NCBI GenBank assembly: GCA_963735465.1
Contig: CAVTLA010000001.1
Span: forward strand, 2,666,001-2,730,000
From: DASZHJ01 sp963735465
GTDB lineage: Bacteria; Pseudomonadota; Alphaproteobacteria; ATCC43930; CGMCC-115725
Direction: 5' to 3'
Length of the DNA stretch: 64,000 nt
Shown one piece after another: positions 21,636 to 30,409 of the stretch. How positions within the stretch are numbered: the first letter of the stretch is position 1; each line of letters begins with the position of its first letter. The position numbers and the translations under genes were made by a program. The notes under the pieces were generated by a model that ran no database searches, was not told the DNA's origin, and saw nothing but the letters and a program-made list of their open reading frames with translations.

Positions 21636-23453
21636 ATGCCGTTTCTGACCACGCTCGTCATTCTGCTGGCGGCCGCGGTGCTCGCGGTGCCACTGGTGAA
21701 GCGGCTGGGCTTCGGCAGCGTGCTCGGATATCTGCTCGCCGGCCTCGTCATCGGCCCCTCGGGCCTGCACCTCGTCTCCGACGTCGAGAGCGTCGCCGAG
21801 GTCTCCGAGCTCGGCGTGGTCATGCTGCTGTTCCTGATCGGCCTCGAGCTCAGGCCGGCGCGTCTCTGGGTCATGCGCCGCACGGTCATCGGCATGGGCG
21901 GCGCCCAGGTCGCCCTCAGCGGCGCGGCGCTGGCCGGCCTCATTCATCTGGCAGGGCTGCCGTGGGTGCCTACGATCGCGATCGGGTTTGGCCTGGCGCT
22001 GTCCTCGACCGCGATCACACTGCCGATCCTCGGCGAGCGCGACCTCCTCGCGACGCAGGCCGGACGCGACAGCTTCGCCGTCCTGCTGTTCCAGGACATG
22101 GCGTTCATCCCCATGGTGGCCCTGGTGCCGCTGCTGGCCGGCGACTCCACCCCGCTGGCCAACGATACGAGCTGGGTGGCGCTGGTGCGCGCCGCGGCCG
22201 TGATCCTCCTCGTGCTGCTGGGCGGCCGTTTCCTCGTACGGCCGATCTTTCGCGCCGTCGCTGGCGCCAAGGTGCCGGAGATCTTCACCGCGACGACCTT
22301 GCTCGTGGTGGTGGGCACCGCGGCGCTCGCGAGCACCATCGGCCTCTCCACCTCCCTTGGCGCCTTCGTCGCCGGCGTACTGCTGTCGGATTCGGAGTAC
22401 CGGCACGAGATCCAGGCGGACATCGAGCCGTTCCAGGGCCTGCTGCTGGGGTTCTTCTTCGTCTCCGTGGGCATGTCGACCGACGTGAGCCTGGCCCTGG
22501 CGGCGCCGGCGCTGGTGCTCGCCGGCGTCGGCGTTTTGTTGGCGGTCAAGGCAGCGATCGCCTTCGTGCTGGCCCGGATCTCGGGGCGGGACCGGCTCGG
22601 CGCCATCCGCTTCGCGCTGGCGCTCGCCGGCGCCGGCGAGTTCGGCTTCGTCCTCTTCACTGTGGCGGTCGACCAGCACGCGATGAGCGAGGCGCAATCC
22701 CATCTCGCGCAGCTCGTCATCACGCTCTCGATGATCGCGGGACCGATCCTTTTCGCGCTGGAGGAGCGCTGGATCGCGCCGCTGTTCGGCCGGGCGCCCA
22801 AGCGCGAGTTCGACGAGATCAAGGGGGCGCCCAACCCCGTCATCATCTGCGGCTTCGGCCGCGTCGGACAGATCGTCGGACGCGTGCTGCGGATGCGCGG
22901 CATCCCCTTCACCGCCCTCGACAACAATCCGGCGCAGATCGACCTGGTGCGCCGCGCCGGCAGCCAGGCCTACTACGGCAACCCGGCGCGGCTCGATCTC
23001 CTGCGCTCAGCCGGCGCGGAGCAGGCGAAGATCCTGGTGATAGCCCTCGACGACATCGCAGAATCCCTGCAGCTGGTGCAGAACGTCAAGCGCCACTTCC
23101 CCCAGCTCGTGATCCTGGTGCGCGCGCGCAATCGCCGTCACGTCCATCTGCTGATGGATCTCGGCGTCCGCCATATCGTGCGCGAGACCTTCCATTCGAG
23201 CCTGGTACTCACCGCCGAGGTGCTGGAGGAGCTGGGCCACGCGCCTGCCGATGTCGAGCGGACGATCGCGATATTCCGCGAGCACGACCAGGCCACCCTG
23301 CTCGCCCAGCATGCGATCCACCACGACGAAAAGCAGCTGCTGCAGACCGCGCGGCAGGCGGCGGACGAGCTGCAGGAGCTGTTCACGGCCGATCGCGCCG
23401 GAGGCGGCGATGCCCCGCCTCAGACCACTTCCACCGCCGGCGTGAAGATATAG
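21636..23453 (+). CDS. Kef-type cation:proton antiporter (CPA2) with RCK/TrkA-N domain
   Basis: Inner-membrane antiporter of the monovalent cation:proton antiporter-2 family, probably K+/H+. About twelve hydrophobic segments cover residues 1-385, with family motifs GSVLGYLLAGLVIGP, LFLIGLELRP, GLALSSTAITLPIL and FQDMAFIPMVALVPLL. A cytoplasmic TrkA-N nucleotide-binding domain starts at about 400 (PVIICGFGRVGQIVGRVLRM, GNPARLDLLRSAGAEQAK). A tail of about 80 residues follows. The canonical KefC-ancillary KefF gene is absent, so glutathione gating is unproven. Its 3' end overlaps the convergent response-regulator gene by 34 nt. Confidence 0.92.
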   Translation: MPFLTTLVILLAAAVLAVPLVKRLGFGSVLGYLLAGLVIGPSGLHLVSDVESVAEVSELGVVMLLFLIGLELRPARLWVMRRTVIGMGGAQVALSGAALAGLIHLAGLPWVPTIAIGFGLALSSTAITLPILGERDLLATQAGRDSFAVLLFQDMAFIPMVALVPLLAGDSTPLANDTSWVALVRAAAVILLVLLGGRFLVRPIFRAVAGAKVPEIFTATTLLVVVGTAALASTIGLSTSLGAFVAGVLLSDSEYRHEIQADIEPFQGLLLGFFFVSVGMSTDVSLALAAPALVLAGVGVLLAVKAAIAFVLARISGRDRLGAIRFALALAGAGEFGFVLFTVAVDQHAMSEAQSHLAQLVITLSMIAGPILFALEERWIAPLFGRAPKREFDEIKGAPNPVIICGFGRVGQIVGRVLRMRGIPFTALDNNPAQIDLVRRAGSQAYYGNPARLDLLRSAGAEQAKILVIALDDIAESLQLVQNVKRHFPQLVILVRARNRRHVHLLMDLGVRHIVRETFHSSLVLTAEVLEELGHAPADVERTIAIFREHDQATLLAQHAIHHDEKQLLQTARQAADELQELFTADRAGGGDAPPQTTSTAGVKI

Positions 23454-24145
23454 CCGGTGCCGCGCACCGTCTTGATCAGCGTCGGATTGTCCGGGTCGTC
23501 CTCCAGCTTGCGGCGGAGCCTGCCCACCTGAACGTCGATCGTGCGGTCGAACGGACCGCCCTCGCGGTTGCGGGCGAGGTCGAGGAGCCGCTCTCGGCTG
23601 AGGATCTGGTTGGAGTTGACGACGAAGACGGCCAGCAGATCGAACTCCCCGGTGGTGAGATGGACCACGCCGCCCGTGGGCGACATCAGCTCGCGCGTCG
23701 CGAGGTCCAGATGCCAGCCGGCGAAGGACGCCCGGGAGCGCGGCCGCTGGGCGCCATTCTCCCGCGGCGCCGGCGCCACGCGGCGCAGCACGCTGCGGGT
23801 CCGCGCCAACAGCTCGCGCAAATGAAACGGCTTCGACAGGTAATCGTCGGCGCCCATCTCAAGGCCGATGATCTTGTCCACGGTGTCGCCGCGCCCGGTC
23901 AGGATCAGGATGCCGATCTGCGGCCACTCGTCGCGCAGCTCGCGCGCCAGGGTGAGACCGTCCTCGCCCGGCAGCATGACGTCGAGGATGACCAGGCTCA
24001 CCGCCTCGGTCGCCATTACGCGCCGCAAGCCGGCGCCGTCATGTACGGAAGTTACGCGAAAGCCCTCGCCCTCGAGGTACTGTCGCACGATTTCGCAGAT
24101 TTCCTGCTCATCGTCGACGACGAGAATGTGGTCGACGGTCCCCAT
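23420..24145 (-). CDS. OmpR/PhoB-family response regulator
   Basis: DNA-binding two-component regulator. The receiver domain (residues 1-120) has acidic pocket VVDDEQE, phospho-acceptor Asp in VILDVMLPGEDG, the Thr motif ILTGRGD and the Lys in DDYLSKPF. The C-terminal winged helix (about 140-240) includes LTTGEFDLLAVF, FDRTIDVQVGRLRRKLEDD and IKTVRGTGYIF. The start at 24145 (MGTVDHILVVDDEQ) suits the family; an in-frame codon at 24160 would add five residues. No histidine kinase gene is adjacent. It is encoded tail-to-tail with the Kef antiporter with a 34-nt overlap. Confidence 0.92.
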   Translation of the reverse strand: MGTVDHILVVDDEQEICEIVRQYLEGEGFRVTSVHDGAGLRRVMATEAVSLVILDVMLPGEDGLTLARELRDEWPQIGILILTGRGDTVDKIIGLEMGADDYLSKPFHLRELLARTRSVLRRVAPAPRENGAQRPRSRASFAGWHLDLATRELMSPTGGVVHLTTGEFDLLAVFVVNSNQILSRERLLDLARNREGGPFDRTIDVQVGRLRRKLEDDPDNPTLIKTVRGTGYIFTPAVEVV

Positions 24146-24222
24146 CGCCCCGCTAGCCAAGCAAATCCGGATTCACTCTGGCGCAACTCCCGATTCAGCG
24201 CAACAGCGCCCGGGCTCCGGCG

Positions 24223-26268
24223 TCAGCGCGGGATTGGCGCCGTCGCCGCCGCGAGCCAGGCGCGGGTCTCGTCGTCGACCAGGGGCCCGATCTCCCGGCC
24301 TACCCGCGCATGGTAGGCATCGAGCCAATCGAGCTCGGCGCCGCTCATCAGCGCGGGCTCGACGAGCGCACGGTCGATCGGCGCCAGCGTCAGGGTCTCG
24401 AAGCCCAGGAGCTCGCGCTCGGCGCCCGCCACCGTCACCGGCGTCACCACCACGAGGTTCTCGATGCGAATGCCGTAGGCGCCGGTCTTGTAGTAGCCGG
24501 GCTCGTCGGAGACGATCATGCCCGGCAGCAGCGCCTGCGGGTTCGGCATCTTGGAGATCCGATGCGGCCCCTCGTGGACGCCGAGATAGCTGCCGACGCC
24601 GTGGCCGGTGCCGTGATCGAAATCGAGACCGGCGTCCCAGAGCGAATGGCGCGCCAGCGCGTCGAGCTGCGAGCCGGTGGTGCCCTTCGGGAAACGGCTG
24701 AGTGCGAGCGCGATATGGCCCTTGAGCACGCGGGTGAAGCGGTCGCGCATCTCGGGACTGGGCGTGCCGATCGCTACCGTGCGGGTGACGTCGGTGGTGC
24801 CATCGAGATACTGGGCCCCGGAATCGACGAGATAGAGGGTGCCCGGCTGCAGCGTTTTCTCGGTCTTGGGGCTTGCGCGGTAATGGACGATGGCGCCGTT
24901 GGCGCCGGCGCCCGAGATGGTATCGAAGCTGAGGTCGCGGAAATTCTCGCCCTCGCGCCGGAATGCCTCGAGCCGATCCGAGGCGGCGATCTCCCGCAGC
25001 CCGCCTTTCGGCGCATTGCGGGCGAGCCAGGCCAGGAAGCGCGTCAATGCCGCGCCGTCGCGGCGATGCGCCGCACGGGTCCCGTCGAGCTCCACGGCAT
25101 TCTTGCAGGCTTTCGGCAGGACGCAGGGATCGCTGGCGCGCCGCGGCGTGACGCCGGCGGCGCTCAGGCGCTCGAACACCCAGGCAGGGGCGGTCTGCGG
25201 ATCGACCTGAACCCGGCGATTGGCGGCGCCGAGACGATCGAGGGCGGGCCCGAAGTCGGCGGGCTCGCAGAGCGTCACGCCGTTGCCGAGATGCGCGCGC
25301 ACCGCCGGGACCAGCTTGCGCCGGTCGATGAAGAGCTCCACGCCGCCGTCGCCGTGCAGCAGCGCGAAGGAGAGCGGCAGCGGCGAATGCGGCACGTCGC
25401 CGCCGCGGATATTGAGGAGCCAGGCGATCGAATCCGGCATGGTGATCACGGCGGTGTCGACCTGATCGCGGACGAGACCGGCGGCCAGCAGGCGCCGCTT
25501 CTCCTCGGCGCTGGTGCCGGCGAAGCGCAGCTCGTGGGGCACGACGGGCGCGAGCGGCGGCGGCGGCTGTCCCGTCCAGGCCGCGTCGATGGGATTGCGA
25601 TCCAGGGCCCGCAGCTTGCCGCCGGCCTTCTCCGCGGCGACGCGAAAGCGCTCCACCTCCCCCACCGTATGAAGCCAGGGGTCATAGGCGAGGATCTGGC
25701 CGGACTTCAGATTGGCGGCGATCCATTCCGCCGCCGGCTGCTCGATCAGGTGGCGGCGGACGAAGAGCGCGCCGTCAACCTCGGCCTCCGCCTGCAGGGT
25801 ATAGCGTCCGTCGACGAAGACGGCAGCGATTTCCGGCAGCACGACCGCCAGGCCGGCGGATCCCGTGAAGCCCGTGAGCCAGGACAGGCGCCGCGCCCGG
25901 GCCGGCACGTATTCGCCCTGATGTTCGTCGGCACGGGGCACCAGGAAGCCATGCACCCCGCGGCGGGCAAGCTCGGCGCGGAGCGCCGCCAGCCGTTTGG
26001 CGCTGTCTCCGGGACCGGCATCGATGGCGGGCAGGCGCTGCGCCAGGTCGGCCCGGAGCGACGCCAGCTGGGTCGCGAGCGCGGGCGACATCCGCGGGGC
26101 CACCAGCTCCAGCCAGGCCGCCGGATCGGCCCCGCAGGGCGCCGCCAGGATCCCTGCCAGCAGTGCTTTGACGCCGGGGACGTCGCAGGCCGAGCTCGCC
26201 TCCTGCAGGAGCTTGCCGAGCGCCTGATCGCCTTGATAAACCGCCGCTAAGCCCACCCGGTCCGTCAT
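24223..26268 (-). CDS. Xaa-Pro aminopeptidase (aminopeptidase P, M24B) with extra N-terminal region
   Basis: Dimetal enzyme that removes N-terminal residues preceding proline. After about 85 residues of unassigned Ala/Leu-rich sequence comes a creatinase N-like domain (from RLAALRAELARRGVHGFLVP), a second such domain, and the pita-bread catalytic domain from about residue 390. Metal ligands are visible in DSGAQYLDGTTDVTRT (two Asp), HGTGHGVG (His), SDEPGYY (Glu) and RIENL (Glu). ATG 26268 has AGGAG 8-9 nt upstream; an in-frame start at 26316 would precede that site. At 681 residues it is longer than the usual form of about 600 because of the N-terminal region. Divergent from the DUF1127 gene. 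Confidence 0.92.
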   Translation of the reverse strand: MTDRVGLAAVYQGDQALGKLLQEASSACDVPGVKALLAGILAAPCGADPAAWLELVAPRMSPALATQLASLRADLAQRLPAIDAGPGDSAKRLAALRAELARRGVHGFLVPRADEHQGEYVPARARRLSWLTGFTGSAGLAVVLPEIAAVFVDGRYTLQAEAEVDGALFVRRHLIEQPAAEWIAANLKSGQILAYDPWLHTVGEVERFRVAAEKAGGKLRALDRNPIDAAWTGQPPPPLAPVVPHELRFAGTSAEEKRRLLAAGLVRDQVDTAVITMPDSIAWLLNIRGGDVPHSPLPLSFALLHGDGGVELFIDRRKLVPAVRAHLGNGVTLCEPADFGPALDRLGAANRRVQVDPQTAPAWVFERLSAAGVTPRRASDPCVLPKACKNAVELDGTRAAHRRDGAALTRFLAWLARNAPKGGLREIAASDRLEAFRREGENFRDLSFDTISGAGANGAIVHYRASPKTEKTLQPGTLYLVDSGAQYLDGTTDVTRTVAIGTPSPEMRDRFTRVLKGHIALALSRFPKGTTGSQLDALARHSLWDAGLDFDHGTGHGVGSYLGVHEGPHRISKMPNPQALLPGMIVSDEPGYYKTGAYGIRIENLVVVTPVTVAGAERELLGFETLTLAPIDRALVEPALMSGAELDWLDAYHARVGREIGPLVDDETRAWLAAATAPIPR

Positions 26269-26428
26269 CGCGTTTTCTCCTGCGCCGACCCTAGGCCCGC
26301 CTCCGTCCCGACACAAGCGTTAAAGAAGCATTTCAAAACAATGAGATGGAGGTTAATTGCCATGCGCGCGGGGAAGTTCTGACCTGCGGAAATCCCGCTC
26401 CCATTTACGTCACGATGCCTTACTTATT

Positions 26429-26460
26429 GTGCGTATGCGAAATGACCTTCGCACATGCAC
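26429..26460 (+). promoter_or_regulatory. 13-bp hyphenated inverted repeat in front of the DUF1127 gene
   Basis: GTGCGTATGCGAA (26429-26441) and TTCGCACATGCAC (26448-26460) are inverted copies matching at 11 of 13 positions around a 6-nt ATGACC centre. It ends 8 nt before the AAGGAG ribosome-binding site. It could be a protein operator. If transcribed, it could be a leader hairpin, since one mismatch becomes a G-U pair. No other gene occupies this 211-bp divergent region. Confidence 0.6.
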
Positions 26461-26479
26461 ATTCCGTAAGGAGCACCAA

Positions 26480-26710
26480 ATGTCCCGCTTTCTTTCCCAC
26501 TTCGCCACCGGCCTGATCGGCCAATTCGAGAACTGGCGCGCCCGCGAGCGTGCGTTCCAGGAGCTCGCGGCTCTCGACGACCGCTCGCTGGCGGATATCG
26601 GCCTCAATCGAGGCGACATCCCCTTCGTGCTCGATCGCCAGGGGACCGATGCCGGCGCTCAGCGCGTTGAGCCCGTGATGTCCGCCAACACCGTCCGCCG
26701 CGCCGCCTAA
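26480..26710 (+). CDS. DUF1127 domain small protein
   Basis: A 76-residue protein with the DUF1127 pattern in residues 14-45: GQFENWRARERAFQELAALDDRSLADIGLNRGDI, cited only to locate the Arg-rich helix and the LADIGLNR signature. ATG 26480 is placed by a strong AAGGAG (26468-26473) with 6-nt spacing; upstream in-frame codons lack one. The family is abundant in alphaproteobacteria. One member, CcaF1 of Rhodobacter sphaeroides, is an RNA-binding protein induced under stress, but most members have no assigned role. The gene stands alone, preceded by an inverted repeat. Confidence 0.9.
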   Translation: MSRFLSHFATGLIGQFENWRARERAFQELAALDDRSLADIGLNRGDIPFVLDRQGTDAGAQRVEPVMSANTVRRAA

Positions 26711-26745
26711 AGCGTCGTTCGGACGGCCCCGTTCCGTCCCGCCGC

Positions 26746-26767
26746 CGGCGTCCGTGACAGGACGCCG
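26746..26767 (+). terminator. Hairpin after the DUF1127 gene, possible weak terminator
   Basis: CGGCGTCC (26746-26753) and GGACGCCG (26760-26767) form a perfect 8-bp stem with a GTGACA loop, 36 nt after the stop codon. The nearest T-run (TTTT, about 26784) is 15 nt away, so this is not a classical intrinsic terminator. Confidence 0.35.
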
Positions 26768-26915
26768 CGGGCGGGCGAAGGGCTTTTGGGGTTGCGGTAC
26801 TAGCTCACTACATTGATTGGTTGTAGATTGCCACGGTTCACCGCTTTGGCGGGGCCGGAAAATCTGCGCTCCTTCAAGCAGATATTAACTTTCCCGGGCC
26901 CTGATATAGGGAACG

Positions 26916-27536
26916 ATGGCCTACGCAGTCGCATCTGCCGCCTCCACCCGACTCGACGACCACCTTCTCGAGGATTGGACGCGCGCCCTGGTTTCCGGAG
27001 ACGTTTCGTCTCTCCGGCCGGTATTTGCGGCACAGAGAGCGCAGGGGCCGGAAGTGGTGTGGTCACCGACCGTGGACTCGCTCGCCCCGCCTCAGCTCCG
27101 CTTTCTCCTGGAATACTGGACCGAGAAAGCAGCGGGCCGGCCCGCGCCTGGCGTCGCGGACGTCGATCCCCTCGACATGCGCCCTGCGCTGGGCTTCATC
27201 GTGTTGGCCGACGTCGTCGATGGCGGGCGGGATTTCCGCATCCGGCTGTACGGCAGCGCGGTCTCCGCGGTTGCCGGCTTCGATCTGACGGGCAAGCTCG
27301 TGGCCGAGCATCCCGCGAGCCCCTACCTAGTCTCTTTTTATTGCGCCACCTATCGCGCCGCCTGCCTGCGCCGCGAGGCGGTCTTCACCATGCACAAGCC
27401 GCCGCCCTCGGTGCATACCCACTCATGGCACCGCCTCAACCTGCCGCTCACCGACGAGAACGGCGAGGTCGTGCGGTTCCTCAGCGGCAACGTGCCGCTC
27501 AATTCCGCCGGCGTGCCGGTCATGTTGCGGCTCTAG
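26916..27536 (+). CDS. PAS domain-containing protein (PAS_5 type)
   Basis: A 206-residue soluble protein with a single PAS_5-like domain at about residues 70-200. Recognisable segments are LRFLLEYWTEKAAGRPAPGVAD, IDPLDMRPALGFIVL-like (here VDPLDMRPALGFIVLADV), FRIRLYGSAVSAVAGFDLTGK and HRLNLPLTDENGEVVRFLSG. There is no output domain, kinase or GGDEF fusion, which is normal for this family in Rhodospirillales and related orders, where members occur in many copies. An AGGGA ribosome-binding site precedes the ATG. The last 4 nt overlap the stop of the convergent uppP gene. Ligand and partner unknown. Confidence 0.85.
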   Translation: MAYAVASAASTRLDDHLLEDWTRALVSGDVSSLRPVFAAQRAQGPEVVWSPTVDSLAPPQLRFLLEYWTEKAAGRPAPGVADVDPLDMRPALGFIVLADVVDGGRDFRIRLYGSAVSAVAGFDLTGKLVAEHPASPYLVSFYCATYRAACLRREAVFTMHKPPPSVHTHSWHRLNLPLTDENGEVVRFLSGNVPLNSAGVPVMLRL

Positions 27537-28366
27537 AAGACGAACAGGATCAGTCCGAGGCAGATCGACCCGGCGGCCCAGCAGTAATACGCGAAGGGAT
27601 CCAGCGCCTCGAAATCATGGCGCCTGAAGTACCGCATCAGGAACGCGATGCTGAGGAACGCGGTGATCCCCGCCACCAGGCCCGCGAGCCAGGCAATCGC
27701 GGTGATATCGGCGCCCTCCTCCAGCAGCTTCGGCACCTCCAGCACCGCGGCACCGATGATGATCGGCGTCGCGATCAGGAACGAGAAGTGCGCCGACTCC
27801 CGGTGATGGAGGCCGACCATGAGCCCGCCTACCATGGTAGCGCCGGAGCGCGAGATGCCCGGCAGCAGCGCCGTGCTCTGCAGCAGGCCGATGACCAGCG
27901 CGCCGCGCCAGCTCATGCTGTCCAGCGCGTGGCTGCTGCCGCGGCGGCGCAGGCGCTCGGCGGCGTAGAGCAGGCTGCCGTTGACGATCAGGAACGCTGC
28001 CGCCACGGCGGGTGAGCCGAAGAGCGCGCGGATACCCTTCTCGAAAGCGAACCCCAGGATCACCGCGGGAATTGTCGCCACCACGATGAGAAGGATCAGC
28101 CGCCACTGGCGCCGGCGCTCCTGGGACGTGCCGCGCCCCAACACGGCGCGCAGCAGACCGATCCAGTCCCGCCAGAAGTAGATCAGCAGCGCCGCCGCGG
28201 TTCCCAGATGGAGCACGACCAGGAACGGCAGGAAGTAGGGCGCGTTCTGGTCGATATTCCAGCCCAGAACCAGCGGCAGCAGGACGGCATGGCCGAGGCT
28301 GCTCACCGGAAAGAGCTCGGTGACGCCCTGCAGGATGGCCGTCAACAGCGCTTGAAAGATTGTCAC
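27533..28366 (-). CDS. uppP: Undecaprenyl-diphosphatase UppP (BacA)
   Basis: Membrane phosphatase that recycles undecaprenyl pyrophosphate to the lipid carrier for peptidoglycan and other envelope polymers. Motif 1 is ILQGVTELFPVSSLGH (about residues 12-27) and motif 2 is LLPGISRSGATM, both needed for catalysis. About eight hydrophobic segments. GTG 28366 is chosen because it overlaps the prmA stop (GTGA) and gives the family N-terminus (VTIFQALLTAILQG); the open frame extending further upstream runs antisense-free but inside prmA. 277 residues, as expected. Part of the uvrD-DUF2817-prmA-uppP series. Confidence 0.94.
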   Translation of the reverse strand: MTIFQALLTAILQGVTELFPVSSLGHAVLLPLVLGWNIDQNAPYFLPFLVVLHLGTAAALLIYFWRDWIGLLRAVLGRGTSQERRRQWRLILLIVVATIPAVILGFAFEKGIRALFGSPAVAAAFLIVNGSLLYAAERLRRRGSSHALDSMSWRGALVIGLLQSTALLPGISRSGATMVGGLMVGLHHRESAHFSFLIATPIIIGAAVLEVPKLLEEGADITAIAWLAGLVAGITAFLSIAFLMRYFRRHDFEALDPFAYYCWAAGSICLGLILFVF

Positions 28367-29331
28367 GAGGGGGAACTTCGGAGTGGGGAGGCGGGAGAGC
28401 GACGTGGCTGTCGGCGTACCACAAGGGTGTGCCACCCGTCGATGACGATGCGGTGACATAGTTGGAGCCGATGCGGGCGATGCGCCGCCAGCACGAACCG
28501 CTCCTGCCGGGCGAGCAGCCCCGAGAGCACCGCGACACCATCCGGCGCAAGAGCAACGGCGAGATCGCGTGCCATCAGCGCCAGCGGCCGCGCCAATATG
28601 TTGGCAAAGACGAGGTCGTAGGGCCGCCGCTCCCGCACCGTTCGGCTGCGATAGCCGGCACTCCATCGTACTCGGACACCCCCGGCCACGCCGTTCCGGC
28701 GCGCGTTCTCGAGCGCCACCCGCACCGAGCCGCCGTCGATGTCGACCGCGAGCACCGCCGACGCCGGGAGACGCCACGTCTTACAGGCGGCAATGGCAAG
28801 GATCCCGGTGCCGGTTCCCATGTCGAGCACATTACGCCGCCGCCGCTGGCGCGCCAGCCGGTCGAGGGCGATCAGGCAGCCCGTGGTGGTCGCATGCTCG
28901 CCGGTGCCGAAGGCGGTTGCGGCGTCGATCAGGAGACCGATCGCCCCGGCTGGCGTCCCGCCGAGATGATGCGTGCCGTGAATGAAATAACGCCCGATCC
29001 GGCGTGGCGGAAAGCTCTCGCGGTTCTCGCGGATCCAGTCCCGCGGCGGCAATCTCTCGACCTCGGGCGCCGGCGGCTCGCCGTGTCCCGCCCAGGCAAG
29101 GAGCAGCAGGGTCTCGAGTTCCTCGGGCCGGGGCGGCTCTACCGCGAACCCTTCCACCAGCCAGTTGTTTCCGCCGGCGATCTCGAAGGCGCTGATGCCC
29201 TGGCAGAGCTCTTCCAGCGCCGCCGCCGCGCGCTCGGCGAGCGCCACGTCAGGCGCGGTCAGGCGCAATCGCCAGACGCCGCCGTCGCGGCTCGACTGCG
29301 CCACCCGCGCCGCCTCAGCCGGCAAGACCAC
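28363..29331 (-). CDS. prmA: Ribosomal protein L11 methyltransferase PrmA
   Basis: Trimethylates ribosomal protein L11. The N-terminal substrate-recognition domain covers about residues 1-100. The Rossmann methyltransferase domain includes FGTGEHATTTGCLIAL, SAM motif VLDMGTGTGILAIAA, LAVDIDGGSVRVALEN, the catalytic-loop motif VFANILARPL, and the C-terminal GWHTLVVRR. The GTG start at 29331 overlaps the upstream DUF2817 gene by 17 nt, and the stop overlaps the uppP GTG, so all three are coupled. The last 15 residues (Pro/Ser/Arg-rich) are an unremarkable extension. Confidence 0.94.
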   Translation of the reverse strand: MVLPAEAARVAQSSRDGGVWRLRLTAPDVALAERAAAALEELCQGISAFEIAGGNNWLVEGFAVEPPRPEELETLLLLAWAGHGEPPAPEVERLPPRDWIRENRESFPPRRIGRYFIHGTHHLGGTPAGAIGLLIDAATAFGTGEHATTTGCLIALDRLARQRRRRNVLDMGTGTGILAIAACKTWRLPASAVLAVDIDGGSVRVALENARRNGVAGGVRVRWSAGYRSRTVRERRPYDLVFANILARPLALMARDLAVALAPDGVAVLSGLLARQERFVLAAHRPHRLQLCHRIVIDGWHTLVVRRQPRRSPASPLRSSPS

Positions 29332-30400
29332 GCAGCGCGTTGCGCTGATGGCCGAGCGCCTGCTCGAGGATCATGCCCTTCCAGTCGTCCTTGTCGCCGT
29401 AGAAGGCATCGCGGACCATCGCCTTGATCCCGCGTCCCTTCGCGCTGTCGACCTTGCCATGCGCATGCAGCCAGTTGTCGGCGCGCACGGCGTCCAACAC
29501 CTGGTTCAGAGGCAGCGTGCCGTATTCGACGGCGAGGCCGGTTACCTCGATGCCGCCGTAGCGGTGCTCGACGCCGGTCAGCATGTCGCCGCGCACGTCC
29601 GCCGAGGTGCTGTTGCCGAGAGACGTCGAGGTGATGCGGTCGCCATACCACTGGCGGGCGCGGACGAGGGCCGGGCTGCCATTGCCGTGCGTCACGATCG
29701 GCTCGCCATAGCCCCAGGGGCCGAGGCCGGTGTGAAAGTCGATGAGCGCCAGCCGGCGGAGGCCCGCAGCGTGCTCCGCCAGAACCTTGAGCATGGTCTC
29801 ACGGGACCACGTAGGTGCGGTGCCGCCGAAGAAGACGCCATCGGCGTGGGAGTACTGACCGGCCGTGACAGCGAGCTGCAGCGCCGCGGATCCATGCCGC
29901 TTCGCATAGGTCTCCAGCCGCGCGCGCGCCTTGGCGAGCGGCGCATCCTCCCACTCCGCCGGACAGATCGCATCGGCGAGCTCGTCGTAACCGGGGTTTG
30001 TCGGCAGCGGGCCCGCATGATCGACGTAGTTCCGATTGAGATCGACGTTGTCCTCGGTGACGCGCCGGATCCAGGCGAAGCCGTAGGGATTGATCGCGTG
30101 CACCACCACCAGCGCGGTATCCGCCGGCAGCTCCCGATGCAGTCCGGCCTCGAAGCTGCCGATCTGGGCGCCGGAGCCGCAGAAGCCCTCGGCGCCGTGG
30201 GTGGCGGAGACCGTGATGAGGAGACGGCCGGCATTCTGCGGACCGAGGCGCGCCACGTCGGTAGCAAGCTCCTCGCCGTTCGGCCCCTTCACCTTCGGAT
30301 TGACGAAGGTCGTGAGGGCCGCGCCGGCGCGGGTGGCGGCGTCGCGGAATTTGCCGCGGGCCTCGCGGTAATCGGCGGAGAAATAGTCGCGCGCTGCCAT
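29315..30400 (-). CDS. DUF2817 / M14-like zinc carboxypeptidase family protein
   Basis: Predicted zinc peptidase or deacylase of the M14 clan; substrate unknown. Of the residues expected for zinc and catalysis, HGAEGFCGS supplies the His-x-x-Glu pair, DLNRNYV the Arg, LIDFHTGLG the third ligand His, and LAVEYGTLP the general-base Glu. At 361 residues it matches DUF2817 proteins. ATG 30400 follows GAGGAA and lies 9 bp after the uvrD stop. It probably shares a transcript with uvrD, prmA and uppP. No signal peptide, so a cytoplasmic enzyme is expected. Confidence 0.88.
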   Translation of the reverse strand: MAARDYFSADYREARGKFRDAATRAGAALTTFVNPKVKGPNGEELATDVARLGPQNAGRLLITVSATHGAEGFCGSGAQIGSFEAGLHRELPADTALVVVHAINPYGFAWIRRVTEDNVDLNRNYVDHAGPLPTNPGYDELADAICPAEWEDAPLAKARARLETYAKRHGSAALQLAVTAGQYSHADGVFFGGTAPTWSRETMLKVLAEHAAGLRRLALIDFHTGLGPWGYGEPIVTHGNGSPALVRARQWYGDRITSTSLGNSTSADVRGDMLTGVEHRYGGIEVTGLAVEYGTLPLNQVLDAVRADNWLHAHGKVDSAKGRGIKAMVRDAFYGDKDDWKGMILEQALGHQRNALRGLAG

Positions 30401-30409
30401 GGCCGTTCC

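Noticed and set aside
28367..28777. N-terminal extension of UppP
   Set aside because: The open frame lies within prmA. The GTG at 28366 gives the family N-terminus and a 4-nt overlap with the prmA stop.
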